From Bradyrhizobium semiaridum (GTDB lineage Bacteria; Pseudomonadota; Alphaproteobacteria; Rhizobiales; Xanthobacteraceae), in contig NZ_JAGKJJ010000028.1 in the NCBI RefSeq assembly GCF_020329505.1, forward strand, positions 1 to 64,000: DNA of 64,000 nucleotides, read 5' to 3'. The number at the start of each line of letters is the position of its first letter. The stretch's first letter is position 1. Position numbers and translations under genes: made by a program. The notes below the pieces were generated by a model that was not told the DNA's origin, searched no databases, and saw only the letters and a list, made by a program, of their open reading frames with translations. Positions 33,445-42,074 of this stretch are shown here, piece after piece.

Positions 33445-35646
33445 GAACGTCGCCGCCAGCGTCAGACGGACGGCGAGCGGCTCGGCCGGATGCACATGGC
33501 GGTCGGCGACGCCGTCGATCGGTTCGCCCGGCAGCCGCGACAGGTAATAATATTCGATCTGATTGGTCTGCGCGTTGAAGAGATTGAGGACGTCGAGCTG
33601 CAGGCGCATCCCGTTGTCGAATCTGTAGCCGGCGCGCGCGTTGACGATGAACGACGATTGCGAGCGGACGCTATCATCCTCGATCAGCGGGCGCGGACCG
33701 AAATAGCGCGCGCGCAAGCTCCCGTACCAGCCGCTTTCGCGGCCGAAGGTGATGCCGCCGCTGGCGACCCAGGCCGGCGCGCCAGGGATGAAATTGCCGA
33801 CGGGATCGACATCCGTGAAGCGCGCGTGCGTATAGGCGAGATCGAAATCGAGCCGCATCCACGGCAGGACCGTGTACTGGTTGGTCCACTCGACGCCGAC
33901 GCGTCGGCTCGGCCGGCTCGGCTCGGTGGTGCCGGCATCGCCGACGAACAGCAGCTCGGAATCGAAATCGAGCACGAATACCGCGAGCGACGAGGTGAGC
34001 CCGTCGATCGCCCGGGTGCGGATGCCGAGCTCGGCGCCCTTCGAGCGCACCAAGAGCGGCACCCGATCGAGCGGCGTCACCTTGTCGTTGGGATCGACCG
34101 TGATGGTCGCGCCGCGGATATCGTTGGAGTGCAGGCCGAAGCCGGCATTGCCGTAGAACTCGGTCTTGTACCAAGGTCCGAGCACGATGCCGGCTTTCGG
34201 GCTCGTCATCGCCGCCTGTGCGTTGCCGGAGTTCTGCGGCGTGTTGCTCAATACATGGCCAGCGAAATAATCCTCGCGGATACCGACCGTGGTGCGCAGC
34301 CAGTCGGTCCAGCGCGCCGTGGTGTCGGCCCACAGCCCGACGCTGCCCTCCTGCACCTGGTCGTTGCGCACCGTGGACAGGACCTGGCGCTCCGCGGTCT
34401 TGAACAGGCCGACATTGATGTCGTCGTAGCGAGTCTGCACGCCGATCCGCGTCTGGGTCTCGATGCCGGCCACCTTGACGTCGAAGGCATGACTGCCGTC
34501 GAAGCCATAGATCGTACGCCTATCGGTCTGGCTGAACTGATCGCCGTTGACGGGATCGTCGAGGAAATAGGTAAAGTCGTTGTAGAGCAGCAGCGAGGAG
34601 CGGATCACATAGGCATTGGCCTTGGTCTGCCCGTAGTCGCTCGACTGCGCCCAACTACCGGACAGGCTGAAGCGGCTCGAGGTCCCGCCATCGGTCGGAT
34701 TGAGTGTGCCATAGCGATCGATCAGGCTTTGATCGATCGCGCGCTGCGCCACCTGATCGGTCGAATTCCAACCATTGGAATAGGCCATCGCGGTCAGCGA
34801 GAAACCGTCGGTGGCGGTGCCCTGGCTGTAGCGCAAGACGCCGTTGAGTTTACGGATGTCATCGGCCACGTCCCACGGGCCGTTGTATCGGTTGCCTTCG
34901 AACCCCGCGAGCAGCGTCCCGTCGCCGGCCTTGGTCGAGCCGGCCGCCATCGCGCGCTGATAGCCGAAGCTGCCCACCGTCAGCTCCGCGATGTTCCGCG
35001 GCAGTCCGTTGAGATAGTTGATATCGACCGCGCCGGCGGAGGCGAAATCGCCCCTGTCGGCATAGTATGGGCCCTTGCGAACATCGACCGAGCGGATCAG
35101 CTCCGGGATCAGGAAATTGATATCGGCATAGCCCTGGCCGTGGCCATGGGTCGGCATGTTGACCGGCATGCCATCGACAGTGATGGCGAGATCGGTGCCG
35201 TGATCGAGATTGAAGCCGCGCAGAAAATACTGGTTGGCTTTACCTTCGCCGGAATGCTGGGTGACGATCAGGCCTGGCACTACCTCGAGCGCCTCGCCGG
35301 GACGCGAGAATGGACGCGCATTCACCTCAACGCCGCTGATCTGCGTCGCGCTGGCCGCGGTCGGCTGCAGGCCGGGCGCCTGCGAAGCAGCAGAGCCGGC
35401 GCTGATGCCGCCGGCCGCCGCAGCAGCCGGTTGGTTCACCTGTGGCGCCGCCGGTTTCCGTCCACCGGCCGCGTCGCGCGGACGCTGCAATGGCCTGGCG
35501 CGCTTCGGTAGTGCATGGTCTGGCGACATCACCGTCACCGGCGGCAGCCGGCCGGCCGGACCGGAAGTGGTCTCGGCTTTGGCGACCGGCACGAACATGA
35601 CTGCGGCCGCCGCCGCCGGAAATATCCGCCATCCAGTCCGACGCAC
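33442..35646 (-). CDS. TonB-dependent outer-membrane receptor, probably for nickel
   Basis: This receptor of about 734 residues has a signal peptide (MRRTGWRIFPAAAAAVMF, cleavage near VAKA-ET), a long Pro/Ala-rich stretch, a plug domain and a 22-strand-type barrel. The plug contains EVVPGLIVTQHSGEGKANQYF, LRGFNLDHGTDLAITVDGM and the histidine-rich PTHGHGQGYADINF. The barrel ends in LAVRLTLAATF with a terminal Phe. The GTG at 35646 is preferred because GGGAGCAG lies upstream; a TTG at 35712 would bury the signal sequence. It is divergent from nikR across a perfect NikR operator, so it very likely imports a nickel chelate and is repressed when nickel is ample. Confidence 0.88.
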   Translation of the reverse strand: MRRTGWRIFPAAAAAVMFVPVAKAETTSGPAGRLPPVTVMSPDHALPKRARPLQRPRDAAGGRKPAAPQVNQPAAAAAGGISAGSAASQAPGLQPTAASATQISGVEVNARPFSRPGEALEVVPGLIVTQHSGEGKANQYFLRGFNLDHGTDLAITVDGMPVNMPTHGHGQGYADINFLIPELIRSVDVRKGPYYADRGDFASAGAVDINYLNGLPRNIAELTVGSFGYQRAMAAGSTKAGDGTLLAGFEGNRYNGPWDVADDIRKLNGVLRYSQGTATDGFSLTAMAYSNGWNSTDQVAQRAIDQSLIDRYGTLNPTDGGTSSRFSLSGSWAQSSDYGQTKANAYVIRSSLLLYNDFTYFLDDPVNGDQFSQTDRRTIYGFDGSHAFDVKVAGIETQTRIGVQTRYDDINVGLFKTAERQVLSTVRNDQVQEGSVGLWADTTARWTDWLRTTVGIREDYFAGHVLSNTPQNSGNAQAAMTSPKAGIVLGPWYKTEFYGNAGFGLHSNDIRGATITVDPNDKVTPLDRVPLLVRSKGAELGIRTRAIDGLTSSLAVFVLDFDSELLFVGDAGTTEPSRPSRRVGVEWTNQYTVLPWMRLDFDLAYTHARFTDVDPVGNFIPGAPAWVASGGITFGRESGWYGSLRARYFGPRPLIEDDSVRSQSSFIVNARAGYRFDNGMRLQLDVLNLFNAQTNQIEYYYLSRLPGEPIDGVADRHVHPAEPLAVRLTLAATF

Positions 35647-35728
35647 GCGCCTGCTCCCGCACAATGCTGCTACAGTCGCATGACGACCGCACGGTCCCGC
35701 CAACGCCGGCAAGCCACGTCAGCCGAAC

Positions 35729-35762
35729 GCAGTATGACATTATAACATAAATATCATACTGC
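35729..35762. promoter_or_regulatory. NikR operator between TonB receptor and nikR
   Basis: GCAGTATGA (35729-35737), 16 AT-rich bases, then TCATACTGC (35754-35762) form a perfect palindrome. The core GTATGA-N16-TCATAC is exactly the operator known for Escherichia coli NikR. It lies 24 bases before the nikR ATG and 83 bases before the receptor GTG, so one site can control both divergent genes. Confidence 0.93.
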
Positions 35763-35785
35763 AACCCAAATCCACGGATAGGTCC

Positions 35786-36223
35786 ATGCAACGCATCACC
35801 ATCACCATCGAGGACGACCTGCTCGCGGAGATCGACGCCGCCGCCGAGGCCCGTGGCTACCAGAACCGCTCGGAGATCATCCGCGACCTCGCCCGCGCCG
35901 GCCTGCAGCAGAGCGCGGAGGAGACACCCTCAGGGCACTGCGTGGCGGCGCTGGTCTATGTTTACGATCACGCCGCGCGCGACCTGTCGAAGCGGCTGGT
36001 GCAGAATTTCCACGGCCATCACGATCTGTCGCTGGCAACGCTGCATGTCCATCTCGACGATGACAGCTGCATGGAGGTGACGGCGCTGAAGGGCGCCAGC
36101 GGCGAGGTGCGGCATCTCGCCGATCACATCATCGCCGAGCGCGGCGTACGCTACGGCCGCGTGGTGATGATTCCGACCGCGGGGGAGAAGAAGCCGCGCA
36201 GGCGCGCGCACAGGCACGAATGA
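35786..36223 (+). CDS. nikR: Nickel-responsive regulator NikR
   Basis: This 145-residue repressor has an N-terminal ribbon-helix-helix domain (MQRITITIEDDLLAEIDAAA, about 1-45) and a C-terminal ACT-like metal domain. The high-affinity nickel ligands match E. coli NikR in both type and number: His76, His87, His89 and Cys95 (NFHGHHD, LHVHLDDDSC). The tail is Arg/Lys/His-rich (PRRRAHRHE) and may bind metal or DNA nonspecifically. GGATAGG precedes the ATG. With nickel bound it should repress the divergent receptor and itself through the operator at 35729. Nickel matters in rhizobia for urease and uptake hydrogenase. Confidence 0.95.
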   Translation: MQRITITIEDDLLAEIDAAAEARGYQNRSEIIRDLARAGLQQSAEETPSGHCVAALVYVYDHAARDLSKRLVQNFHGHHDLSLATLHVHLDDDSCMEVTALKGASGEVRHLADHIIAERGVRYGRVVMIPTAGEKKPRRRAHRHE

Positions 36224-36231
36224 GAACTCTT

Positions 36232-36372
36232 ACCTCGCCCCGCTTGCGGGGAGAGGTCGGATTGCATCGCAGATGCAATCCAGGGTGAGGGGGTACAGGT
36301 CCCTCGAAGCACTTTGCTAGCGGAGAGAGCGCCTCACCCCGAGCCTCTCCCCGCAAGAGCGGGGCGAGGGAG
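36232..36372. repeat. Repeat family C, paired copies after nikR
   Basis: CCTCGCCCCGCTTGCGGGG and AGAGG are followed by GATTGCATC/GATGCAATC and then the inverted partner CCTCTCCCCGCAAGAGCGG. The element can fold into a long hairpin and lies between the convergent nikR and HMG-CoA-lyase-like genes. Confidence 0.75.
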
Positions 36373-36398
36373 AAGAGCACCATCCGCGGCAAGACTTT

Positions 36399-36430
36399 CC
36401 CGGATTGCGCTGCGCTTCATCCGGACTACA
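36399..36430. repeat. Half copy of repeat family B
   Basis: CCCGGATTGCGCTGCGCTTC and ATCCGGACTACA correspond to the right arm of the copies at 4745 and 22916. The left arm is missing. Confidence 0.6.
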
Positions 36431-36436
36431 CAGCGG

Positions 36437-37384
36437 TTACGCCGCCTTCGCCTTGATGCCGCGCGGCAGGCCGGCGCGGGCGAGGCCGCCATAGAGCGCC
36501 TCGTTCGGCATCTCGGCCTTGAGGATCGCGCGCACCTCGACCAGACGGTCGAGATCGATCCCGGTCGGAAATCCCTTGCTCTCGCAGAGAAAGACAAGGT
36601 CCTCGAATACGACATTGCCGGTCGCGCCCGGCGCGAACGGACAGCCGCCGAGACCGCCGAGCGAGCCGTCGAGCACGCGGGCGCCCTCGTCGAGCGCGGC
36701 GGAAGCGTTCGCGATGCCCATGCCGCGGGTGTCGTGCAGGTGGACGCAGACCGGCTTGGAGCCGGCGATCTTCACTGCGCCGCGGGTCAGCTCGCCGACC
36801 TGCTTCGGCCCGGCATAGCCGACGGTGTCGGCGATCGCGACCATGTCGACGCCGGCCTCGTACAGCTTCTCGGTGAGGCGCAGCACCTCCGCCGGATCAA
36901 CGGCACCGACGATCGAGCAGCCTAGCGCCATCGAGATCGCGGCGTTGACCACCGGTCTGTGCGTGCTGGCGTCGCGCAGCTCGCAGAGCCGCTTGACGTT
37001 CTCGATCGCGGACTCGCGCGAACGGTTGGCATTGGCCTGGCTGTGTTCCTCGGTCGCCGACACCACCGTGGCAACCTCTCCGACGCCGGAGGCCAGCGCC
37101 TCATTGACGCCGCGCTCGTTCAGCGCCAGCGCGATGCCGTGCGCGCCAGGCAAAGCGGCAACCGCCGCGACGACATCGCGGACATCGACGAATTGCGGAA
37201 AGGTTTTTGCGGGCAGGAACGAGCCGACCTCGAAATGCCGGACGCCGGCGGCGTATTCCTCGCGCACCCAGCGCTGCTTGGCTGATGTCGACGGGAACGT
37301 CTTCACCAGTTGCAGGCCGTCGCGCAAGCCGACCTCGCGCAGGGTCACTTTGTCGTTGGGATAGATCTCATGGACGCGGGTCAT
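36437..37384 (-). CDS. HMG-CoA lyase-like enzyme
   Basis: This 315-residue TIM-barrel enzyme cleaves 3-hydroxy-3-methylglutaryl-CoA, or a related hydroxyacyl-CoA such as citramalyl-CoA, into acetyl-CoA and a keto acid. The N-terminal catalytic motif LREVGLRDGLQ and the metal-binding HLHDTRGMGIAN are present. The active-site cysteine signature is GGCPFAPGATGNVVFEDL. GAGGC lies before the ATG at 37384. It starts 7 bases after the CoA-transferase stop codon, so the two are translated together. A CoA-transferase beside this lyase suggests activation followed by retro-aldol cleavage of a hydroxy-dicarboxylic acid. Confidence 0.85.
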   Translation of the reverse strand: MTRVHEIYPNDKVTLREVGLRDGLQLVKTFPSTSAKQRWVREEYAAGVRHFEVGSFLPAKTFPQFVDVRDVVAAVAALPGAHGIALALNERGVNEALASGVGEVATVVSATEEHSQANANRSRESAIENVKRLCELRDASTHRPVVNAAISMALGCSIVGAVDPAEVLRLTEKLYEAGVDMVAIADTVGYAGPKQVGELTRGAVKIAGSKPVCVHLHDTRGMGIANASAALDEGARVLDGSLGGLGGCPFAPGATGNVVFEDLVFLCESKGFPTGIDLDRLVEVRAILKAEMPNEALYGGLARAGLPRGIKAKAA

Positions 37385-37391
37385 GACAGCC

Positions 37392-38579
37392 TCACGCAGC
37401 GTTGCCGGTTGATGAACGTTTCTGATGCTCAAGCTCGGCGCGGACAGCGTCGGTATCGGCGCCGAGCACCGGCACCGTCAATCCTTCGCCGATATGGCTG
37501 CCGTTCCATTCCACCGGCAGCGCCGGCACGCGGAACGGCTTGCCGTCGGCGTTGACATTGTTGACGAGGCCGCCGGGACGCAGCACATGCGGGTCCTGCA
37601 GCAGATCTTCGGGCCGGTTAATCGGCGAGAAGCAGATGTTGAGCGCATCCAGCCGCGCCGAGAGGTCCGCCACCTTCCATCCCTTGATGACCTCGGCGAC
37701 GCGCGGAATGATCCGGTCGCGCGCCATGATGCGGTCGGTGGTGGTGCGCAGGGTCGGGTCGCCGGCGAATTCGTGCAGGCCGAACTCGCGGCAGAAGCTC
37801 TGCCAATGGCCTTCGGTGACGACGCCGATGAAGATGCGATCGCCGCCCGCGGCGTCGAAGATGTCGTAGATCGGCCAGGCGTGCTCGCGCTCCGGCATCG
37901 AGCGCGGTTTGCGGCCGGTCATCTCGTATTCGACCATGTGCTGAGCGACCAGGAACAGGCAGTTCTCGAACAGGCCGATCCGGATGTCGGCGCCATCGGG
38001 CTTGCCGCCACGCTTCTGATAGAGCGCGGCGAGGATCGAGATCACGCCGAACATGCCGCCCATGATGTCGTTGGCGGAGGAGCCGACACGCTGCGGCTTG
38101 TCGCGGGTGCCGGTCATCGTGGCAAGCCCGGACATCATCTGCACGACCTCGTCCAGCGCCGGGCGATGGTCGTAAGGGCCGGACAGAAAGCCCTTGAGGC
38201 CGGCGACGATCAGATGCGGATGTTTCCTGCGCAACTCCTCGGCACCAAAACCCTGCTTGTCGAGCTGACCGTCGCGAAAATTCTCCACGAACACGTCGGC
38301 GCCGGCGAGCAACTGGTGCATCGTCTCGCGGTCTTCGGCCCTGGCGAAGTCGAGCACGACGCTGCGCTTGCCGCGGTTGAACAGCGGGAAGAATGAGACG
38401 CCCATGCCGCCGAGCGAGCGGGTCTTGTCGCCTGCGGGAGGCTCGACCTTGATCACCTCGGCGCCGAGTTGCGCGAGGATCATGCCGCAGGTCGGGCCCA
38501 TCACCATGTGGGTCATCTCGATGACCCTGACGCCGTCCAGCGGCAGTCCGCTTCCCGTCATCGGTTGCTCCGTGCTCAT
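37392..38579 (-). CDS. CaiB/BaiF (class III) CoA-transferase
   Basis: This 395-residue enzyme moves CoA from a donor thioester to a free carboxylic acid. The family start GVRVIEMTHMVMGPTCGMILAQLGAEVIKVEPPAGD is followed by the catalytic-aspartate region VFVENFRDGQLDKQGFG and the conserved RNGKR-like NRGKRSVVLDF. It is the first gene of a two-gene operon with an HMG-CoA-lyase-like enzyme. The LysR gene is divergent, 152 bases away. Candidate acids are 3-hydroxy-3-methylglutarate, citramalate or itaconate; this is inference from the pair. Confidence 0.88.
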   Translation of the reverse strand: MSTEQPMTGSGLPLDGVRVIEMTHMVMGPTCGMILAQLGAEVIKVEPPAGDKTRSLGGMGVSFFPLFNRGKRSVVLDFARAEDRETMHQLLAGADVFVENFRDGQLDKQGFGAEELRRKHPHLIVAGLKGFLSGPYDHRPALDEVVQMMSGLATMTGTRDKPQRVGSSANDIMGGMFGVISILAALYQKRGGKPDGADIRIGLFENCLFLVAQHMVEYEMTGRKPRSMPEREHAWPIYDIFDAAGGDRIFIGVVTEGHWQSFCREFGLHEFAGDPTLRTTTDRIMARDRIIPRVAEVIKGWKVADLSARLDALNICFSPINRPEDLLQDPHVLRPGGLVNNVNADGKPFRVPALPVEWNGSHIGEGLTVPVLGADTDAVRAELEHQKRSSTGNAA

Positions 38580-38588
38580 TGCGCTCTT

Positions 38589-38640
38589 GTTTTGGCGCGT
38601 TTTCCTGACCCGAACCGGTGCCGCTTCGCGCGAAAACGCT
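38589..38640 (-). repeat. Dispersed repeat family G, copy 2
   Basis: On the minus strand the sequence runs AGCGTTTTCGCGCGAAGC, CACCGGTTCGGGT and AAAACGCGCCAAAAC. It is a diverged inverted copy of 1691-1743. It lies 10 bases upstream of the CoA-transferase start codon, so it may fall within the leader. Confidence 0.6.
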
Positions 38641-38693
38641 TTGGTACCCCGGTAGGCTAGGCTTCCGTACGCTATCTGAAAAATATAATCTGT

Positions 38694-38708
38694 CGAATAA
38701 TGTATTCG
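38694..38708. promoter_or_regulatory. Candidate LysR operator
   Basis: CGAATA-ATG-TATTCG is a perfect 15-base inverted repeat located 24 bases before the LysR start codon, in the divergent region facing the CoA-transferase operon. AT-rich DNA around it fits a promoter. LysR proteins typically bind such dyads near their own start. Confidence 0.5.
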
Positions 38709-38731
38709 TGGTTCTAGAACGCTGGAATTTG

Positions 38732-39658
38732 ATGGATTCGCGCCAGCTTCGCTATTTCATCGCGGTCTACGAGCAGCGCAACCTGTCGCGGGCGGCGGAC
38801 CAGGCCAATGTCGCGCAGTCGGCGCTGAGCCACCACATCGCCAACCTCGAGGCGGAATTCGCAACGCCGCTGTTCGAACGCAAGCCGCGCGGCATGGAAC
38901 CGACCGCGGCGGGCGAGCGGCTCTATGAGCACGCCCGCATCATCCTGCGCGCGATGGCAGCGGCCGAGCGCGAGATCAAGGAGGGCGGCAGCGTCGTCGC
39001 CGGCGATATCTCGATCGGCATGGCCAATTCCGGGATGAAGGCGATCGGCGTGCCGCTGATGCGGACCGTGCTGACGAAATATCCCAATGTGAAATTGTCC
39101 CTGACCGAGAGCCTGTCGGGCGCGACGCTGCTGCATCTGATGCGATCCGAGATCGACCTCGCGCTGGTCTACAATCCGCCGGCGGAAAAGGACTTGATCG
39201 CCGAGCCGGTGCTGGAAGAGCAGATGTTCTGCGTCGGCACCGGGAAGCTGATCGGCAAGGGCGCAGCGCCGATCAGCTTCGAGGAGGTGACACGGCTGCC
39301 GCTGATCCTCTTGCTCTACGGATTGTCGTCGCGCGCGCTGCTCGACGATCCGGTGCTGCTGAAGCGGCTGGAAGCGAACGCGATCATGCGCCTCAACTCG
39401 ATCACCGGCATGATCGGCGCGCTGACCGACGGGCTCGGCTGCACGATCGCGACCAATCTGTTCGTAAAGGAACAGTTGAAGGCAAAGACGCTGATCGCCC
39501 GCGAGGTGATCGATCCAAGACTGACCCGCACGCTCTATCTCTGCCGGCTGCGCAACCGGCCTATGACCTATGTTATGGAGGAGATGTGCCGATTGATCCG
39601 CGCGCTGGTCGCCGAGCAGGTCGGCCGCGGCTTCTGGCAGGCGAGCCTTTTGATCTGA
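38732..39658 (+). CDS. LysR family transcriptional regulator
   Basis: This 308-residue regulator has the LysR winged helix-turn-helix at about residues 2-60. It begins MDSRQLRYFIAVYEQRNLSRAADQANVAQSALSHHIANLE and reaches LFERKPRGMEPTAAGERLY. The remainder is a periplasmic-binding-like effector domain. The start at 38732 matches the family's MDSRQLRYF beginning. It is divergent from the CoA-transferase/lyase operon and 122 bases upstream of an MFS transporter on the same strand. The arrangement suggests it activates both when the substrate acid is present. Confidence 0.9.
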   Translation: MDSRQLRYFIAVYEQRNLSRAADQANVAQSALSHHIANLEAEFATPLFERKPRGMEPTAAGERLYEHARIILRAMAAAEREIKEGGSVVAGDISIGMANSGMKAIGVPLMRTVLTKYPNVKLSLTESLSGATLLHLMRSEIDLALVYNPPAEKDLIAEPVLEEQMFCVGTGKLIGKGAAPISFEEVTRLPLILLLYGLSSRALLDDPVLLKRLEANAIMRLNSITGMIGALTDGLGCTIATNLFVKEQLKAKTLIAREVIDPRLTRTLYLCRLRNRPMTYVMEEMCRLIRALVAEQVGRGFWQASLLI

Positions 39659-39780
39659 TATCAAAAATCTCGAACGATCCCTTCGATATGTTCGTCTGGA
39701 TTTCTGCCTCCCCTGCGCCGAACATCGCGGACCGGCACGCCTTCCCAAGAAAGGCGACCACCATCCGGGGAGGACCATCC

Positions 39781-41196
39781 ATGAGCGCCGTCGAACTCGG
39801 CTCGGCTGCCGATCTTGCCAGCACGACCTGCGGCCCCGACGAGATTTCGCGGCGGCTGGAGACGCTGCCGACCTCCGCCTACGTGTGGCGCCTCGTGATC
39901 CTGCTCTCGCTCGGCGGCTGCTTCGAGATCTACGATCTGTTCTTCACCGGCTACATCGCGCCGGGCCTCGCCCGCAGCGGGCTGATGACCACGACGACGC
40001 AGGCGTTCTTTGGCTTCTCCGGTATCGGCGCCTTCGTCGCCGCCACCTTCGCCGGCCTGTTCGTCGGCACCTTCTTCCTCGGCTTCCTCGCCGACCGTTT
40101 CGGCCGCAAAGCGATCTTCACCTACTCGTTGCTGTTCTACACCGCGGCATCGGTGATCATGGCGTGCCAGACCACGCCGGGCGGCCTCTTGCTGTGGCGC
40201 TTCATCGCCGGGATCGGGATCGGCATCGAGGTCGTCACCATCGACGCCTACATCACCGAACTGGTGCCGAGTCGAATCCGCGGCCGCGCCTTTGCGATCA
40301 ACCAGGCGGTGATGCTGTCGGCGGTGCCGATCGTGGCGGCGCTGTCGTGGTGGCTGGTGCCGCTGTCGCCCTACGGCATCGACGGCTGGCGCTGGGTGGT
40401 GCTGATCGGCGCCGCCGCCAGCATGGTGATCTGGGTGCTGCGGCTCTACGTGCCGGAAAGCCCGCTCTGGTTGGCCCGCCACGGCCGCGACCGCGAAGCC
40501 GACCAGATCATGCGAACGCTCGAAGCCGCCGCGGGCACGGCTGCCGCGCAGCCGTCAGCCAAGCTTGCGATCGCGCCGGCGCGGGCACCGGTGACAGTGT
40601 CCGGCTACGCCGATCTGTTCCGGCCGCCGTATGCCTCGCTCGTTGTGCTGTTCATGATCTTCAATCTCTGCCAGGCGTTCGGCGTCTACGGCTTCGCCAA
40701 CTGGGTTCCGGCGCTGCTGGTCGAAAAGGGGATCAACGTTACCAAGAGCCTGCAATATTCCTTCATCATCGCCTTCGCCTATCCGCTGGCACCGCTGTTG
40801 GCCTCGACCTTCGCCGATCGCTTCGAGCGCAAATGGATCATCTGCGGCGCCGCCGCGGCGATTGCCGTGTTCGGAATAGGGTTCTCGCAGTTCACGGCGC
40901 CGGCGCTGCTGATCGCGAGCGGCGTGCTGGTGACCGGCGCCAACATGACGCTATCCTACGCCTATCACGCCTACCAGACCGAGGTGTTCCCGACCGCGAT
41001 CCGCGCCCGCGCGGCCGGCCTCGTCTATTCGATGAGCCGGCTCAGCGCGACGTTCTCCGGATTCATCGTGGCGTTCATGCTGAAGGAAGCCGGCGTCGGC
41101 GGCGTGTTCGGCCTGATCACCGCGGCGATGGTGATCGTGATCGTCGCCATCGGCGTCTGGGGCCCCGCCGTCCGCGGCAAGCCGCTTGACGCTTAG
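39781..41196 (+). CDS. MFS transporter, organic acid:proton symporter type
   Basis: This 471-residue protein has 12 predicted helices and the symporter motif LADRFGRKAIFTYSLLFY after helix 2. It also has LVPSRIRGRAFAINQ near helix 5 and YVPESPLWLARHGR before the central loop. EVFPTAIRARAAGLVYSMSR lies in the second half. This is the pattern of the metabolite:H+ symporter and aromatic-acid transporter branches. GGGGAGGACC precedes the ATG. It likely imports the acid handled by the nearby CoA-transferase and lyase; direct proof is lacking. Confidence 0.85.
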   Translation: MSAVELGSAADLASTTCGPDEISRRLETLPTSAYVWRLVILLSLGGCFEIYDLFFTGYIAPGLARSGLMTTTTQAFFGFSGIGAFVAATFAGLFVGTFFLGFLADRFGRKAIFTYSLLFYTAASVIMACQTTPGGLLLWRFIAGIGIGIEVVTIDAYITELVPSRIRGRAFAINQAVMLSAVPIVAALSWWLVPLSPYGIDGWRWVVLIGAAASMVIWVLRLYVPESPLWLARHGRDREADQIMRTLEAAAGTAAAQPSAKLAIAPARAPVTVSGYADLFRPPYASLVVLFMIFNLCQAFGVYGFANWVPALLVEKGINVTKSLQYSFIIAFAYPLAPLLASTFADRFERKWIICGAAAAIAVFGIGFSQFTAPALLIASGVLVTGANMTLSYAYHAYQTEVFPTAIRARAAGLVYSMSRLSATFSGFIVAFMLKEAGVGGVFGLITAAMVIVIVAIGVWGPAVRGKPLDA

Positions 41197-41293
41197 GGTC
41201 CTTCTCTGGTCGGCCCGCGACGAAAGCGGCCCTTGCCGAAGCCATATTGGGTATCTACCTCTCGCGAGGACTTTTCGTAGAGGTAACCCGGTC

Positions 41294-42046
41294 ATGTTGG
41301 ACGCCGCCGTCAAGGCGCTATCGCAAATCCTGTCGCCGCCGCTGCGCTCGATCCTGTGGCGCTCGATCGGGCTTGCGCTGGTGCTGATCTCCGTGCTGGC
41401 GATCGGCCTGCAGCGGCTGCTGAGCTGGTTTGCCGACTATGGCGAGCTCTGGGCCGAGGGCATGCTCGGCCCCAACTTCCATTCCACGCTTCATGTCTTG
41501 TCGTGGATCATCTCTATCGCCGCCGGCCTTGGCGTCGTACTCGGCGGCATCTTCTTGATGCCCGCGGTCACCTCGCTGATCGCGAGCCTGTTCGTCGACG
41601 ACGTCGCCGACCATGTCGAGCGCGAGCACTATCCGGCCGAGCAGCCCGGCACCGCGCTGCCGGTCACGATCGCGACGATCGAAGGCATCAAGACGGCGCT
41701 GCTGACCATCCTGGTCTACCTGGTTGCCCTGCCCTTCGTGCTGTTCGCGGGCGCCGGCTTCATCGTTTTCTTCCTCGCCACCGCGTGGCTGCTCGGGCGC
41801 GAATATTTCGAACTCGCGGCGATGCGCTTCCGCTCGCCGGCGGACGCCAAGGCGATGCGCAAGGAGCATGCGGGGACCGTGTTCACCGCGGGGCTGTTCA
41901 TTGCGGCGTTCGTCTCGATCCCGGTCGTCAACCTGGCGACGCCGGTGTTCGGAATGGCCTTCATGGTCCACATGCACAAGCGGCTGTCCGGCCCGCGGCC
42001 GGAGCTGATCGAACCGGGGCGCCGTCAGGAAATCTCGGCGCGGTAG
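41294..42046 (+). CDS. EI24/CysZ-like membrane protein
   Basis: This 250-residue protein has four to six hydrophobic helices and matches the EI24 domain family, which includes the sulfate permease CysZ. Visible family features are the amphipathic N-terminal stretch LSQILSPPLRSILWRSIGLAL, the GIFLMPAVTSLIASLFVDDVAD region and WLLGREYFELAAMRF. GAGGTAACC precedes the ATG at 41294. The sulfate role cannot be confirmed because no cysteine-biosynthesis genes are nearby. A copy of repeat D begins at its stop codon. Confidence 0.8.
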   Translation: MLDAAVKALSQILSPPLRSILWRSIGLALVLISVLAIGLQRLLSWFADYGELWAEGMLGPNFHSTLHVLSWIISIAAGLGVVLGGIFLMPAVTSLIASLFVDDVADHVEREHYPAEQPGTALPVTIATIEGIKTALLTILVYLVALPFVLFAGAGFIVFFLATAWLLGREYFELAAMRFRSPADAKAMRKEHAGTVFTAGLFIAAFVSIPVVNLATPVFGMAFMVHMHKRLSGPRPELIEPGRRQEISAR

Positions 42047-42074
42047 CTTCGCACTTTTCCGGATCATGCTTTAG
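42046..42074. repeat. Repeat family D, copy 2 (abuts the emrB-like stop codon)
   Basis: On the minus strand CTAAAGCATGATCCGGAA continues to AAGTGCGAAGC. Its TAA is the stop codon of the efflux gene ending at 42071, and the other end touches the stop of the EI24 gene on the plus strand. Confidence 0.8.

Noticed and set aside
33490..35511. Open frame of 673 codons antisense to the TonB receptor
   Set aside because: The receptor strand shows a signal peptide, plug and barrel motifs; the antisense frame has only low-complexity basic and acidic runs.
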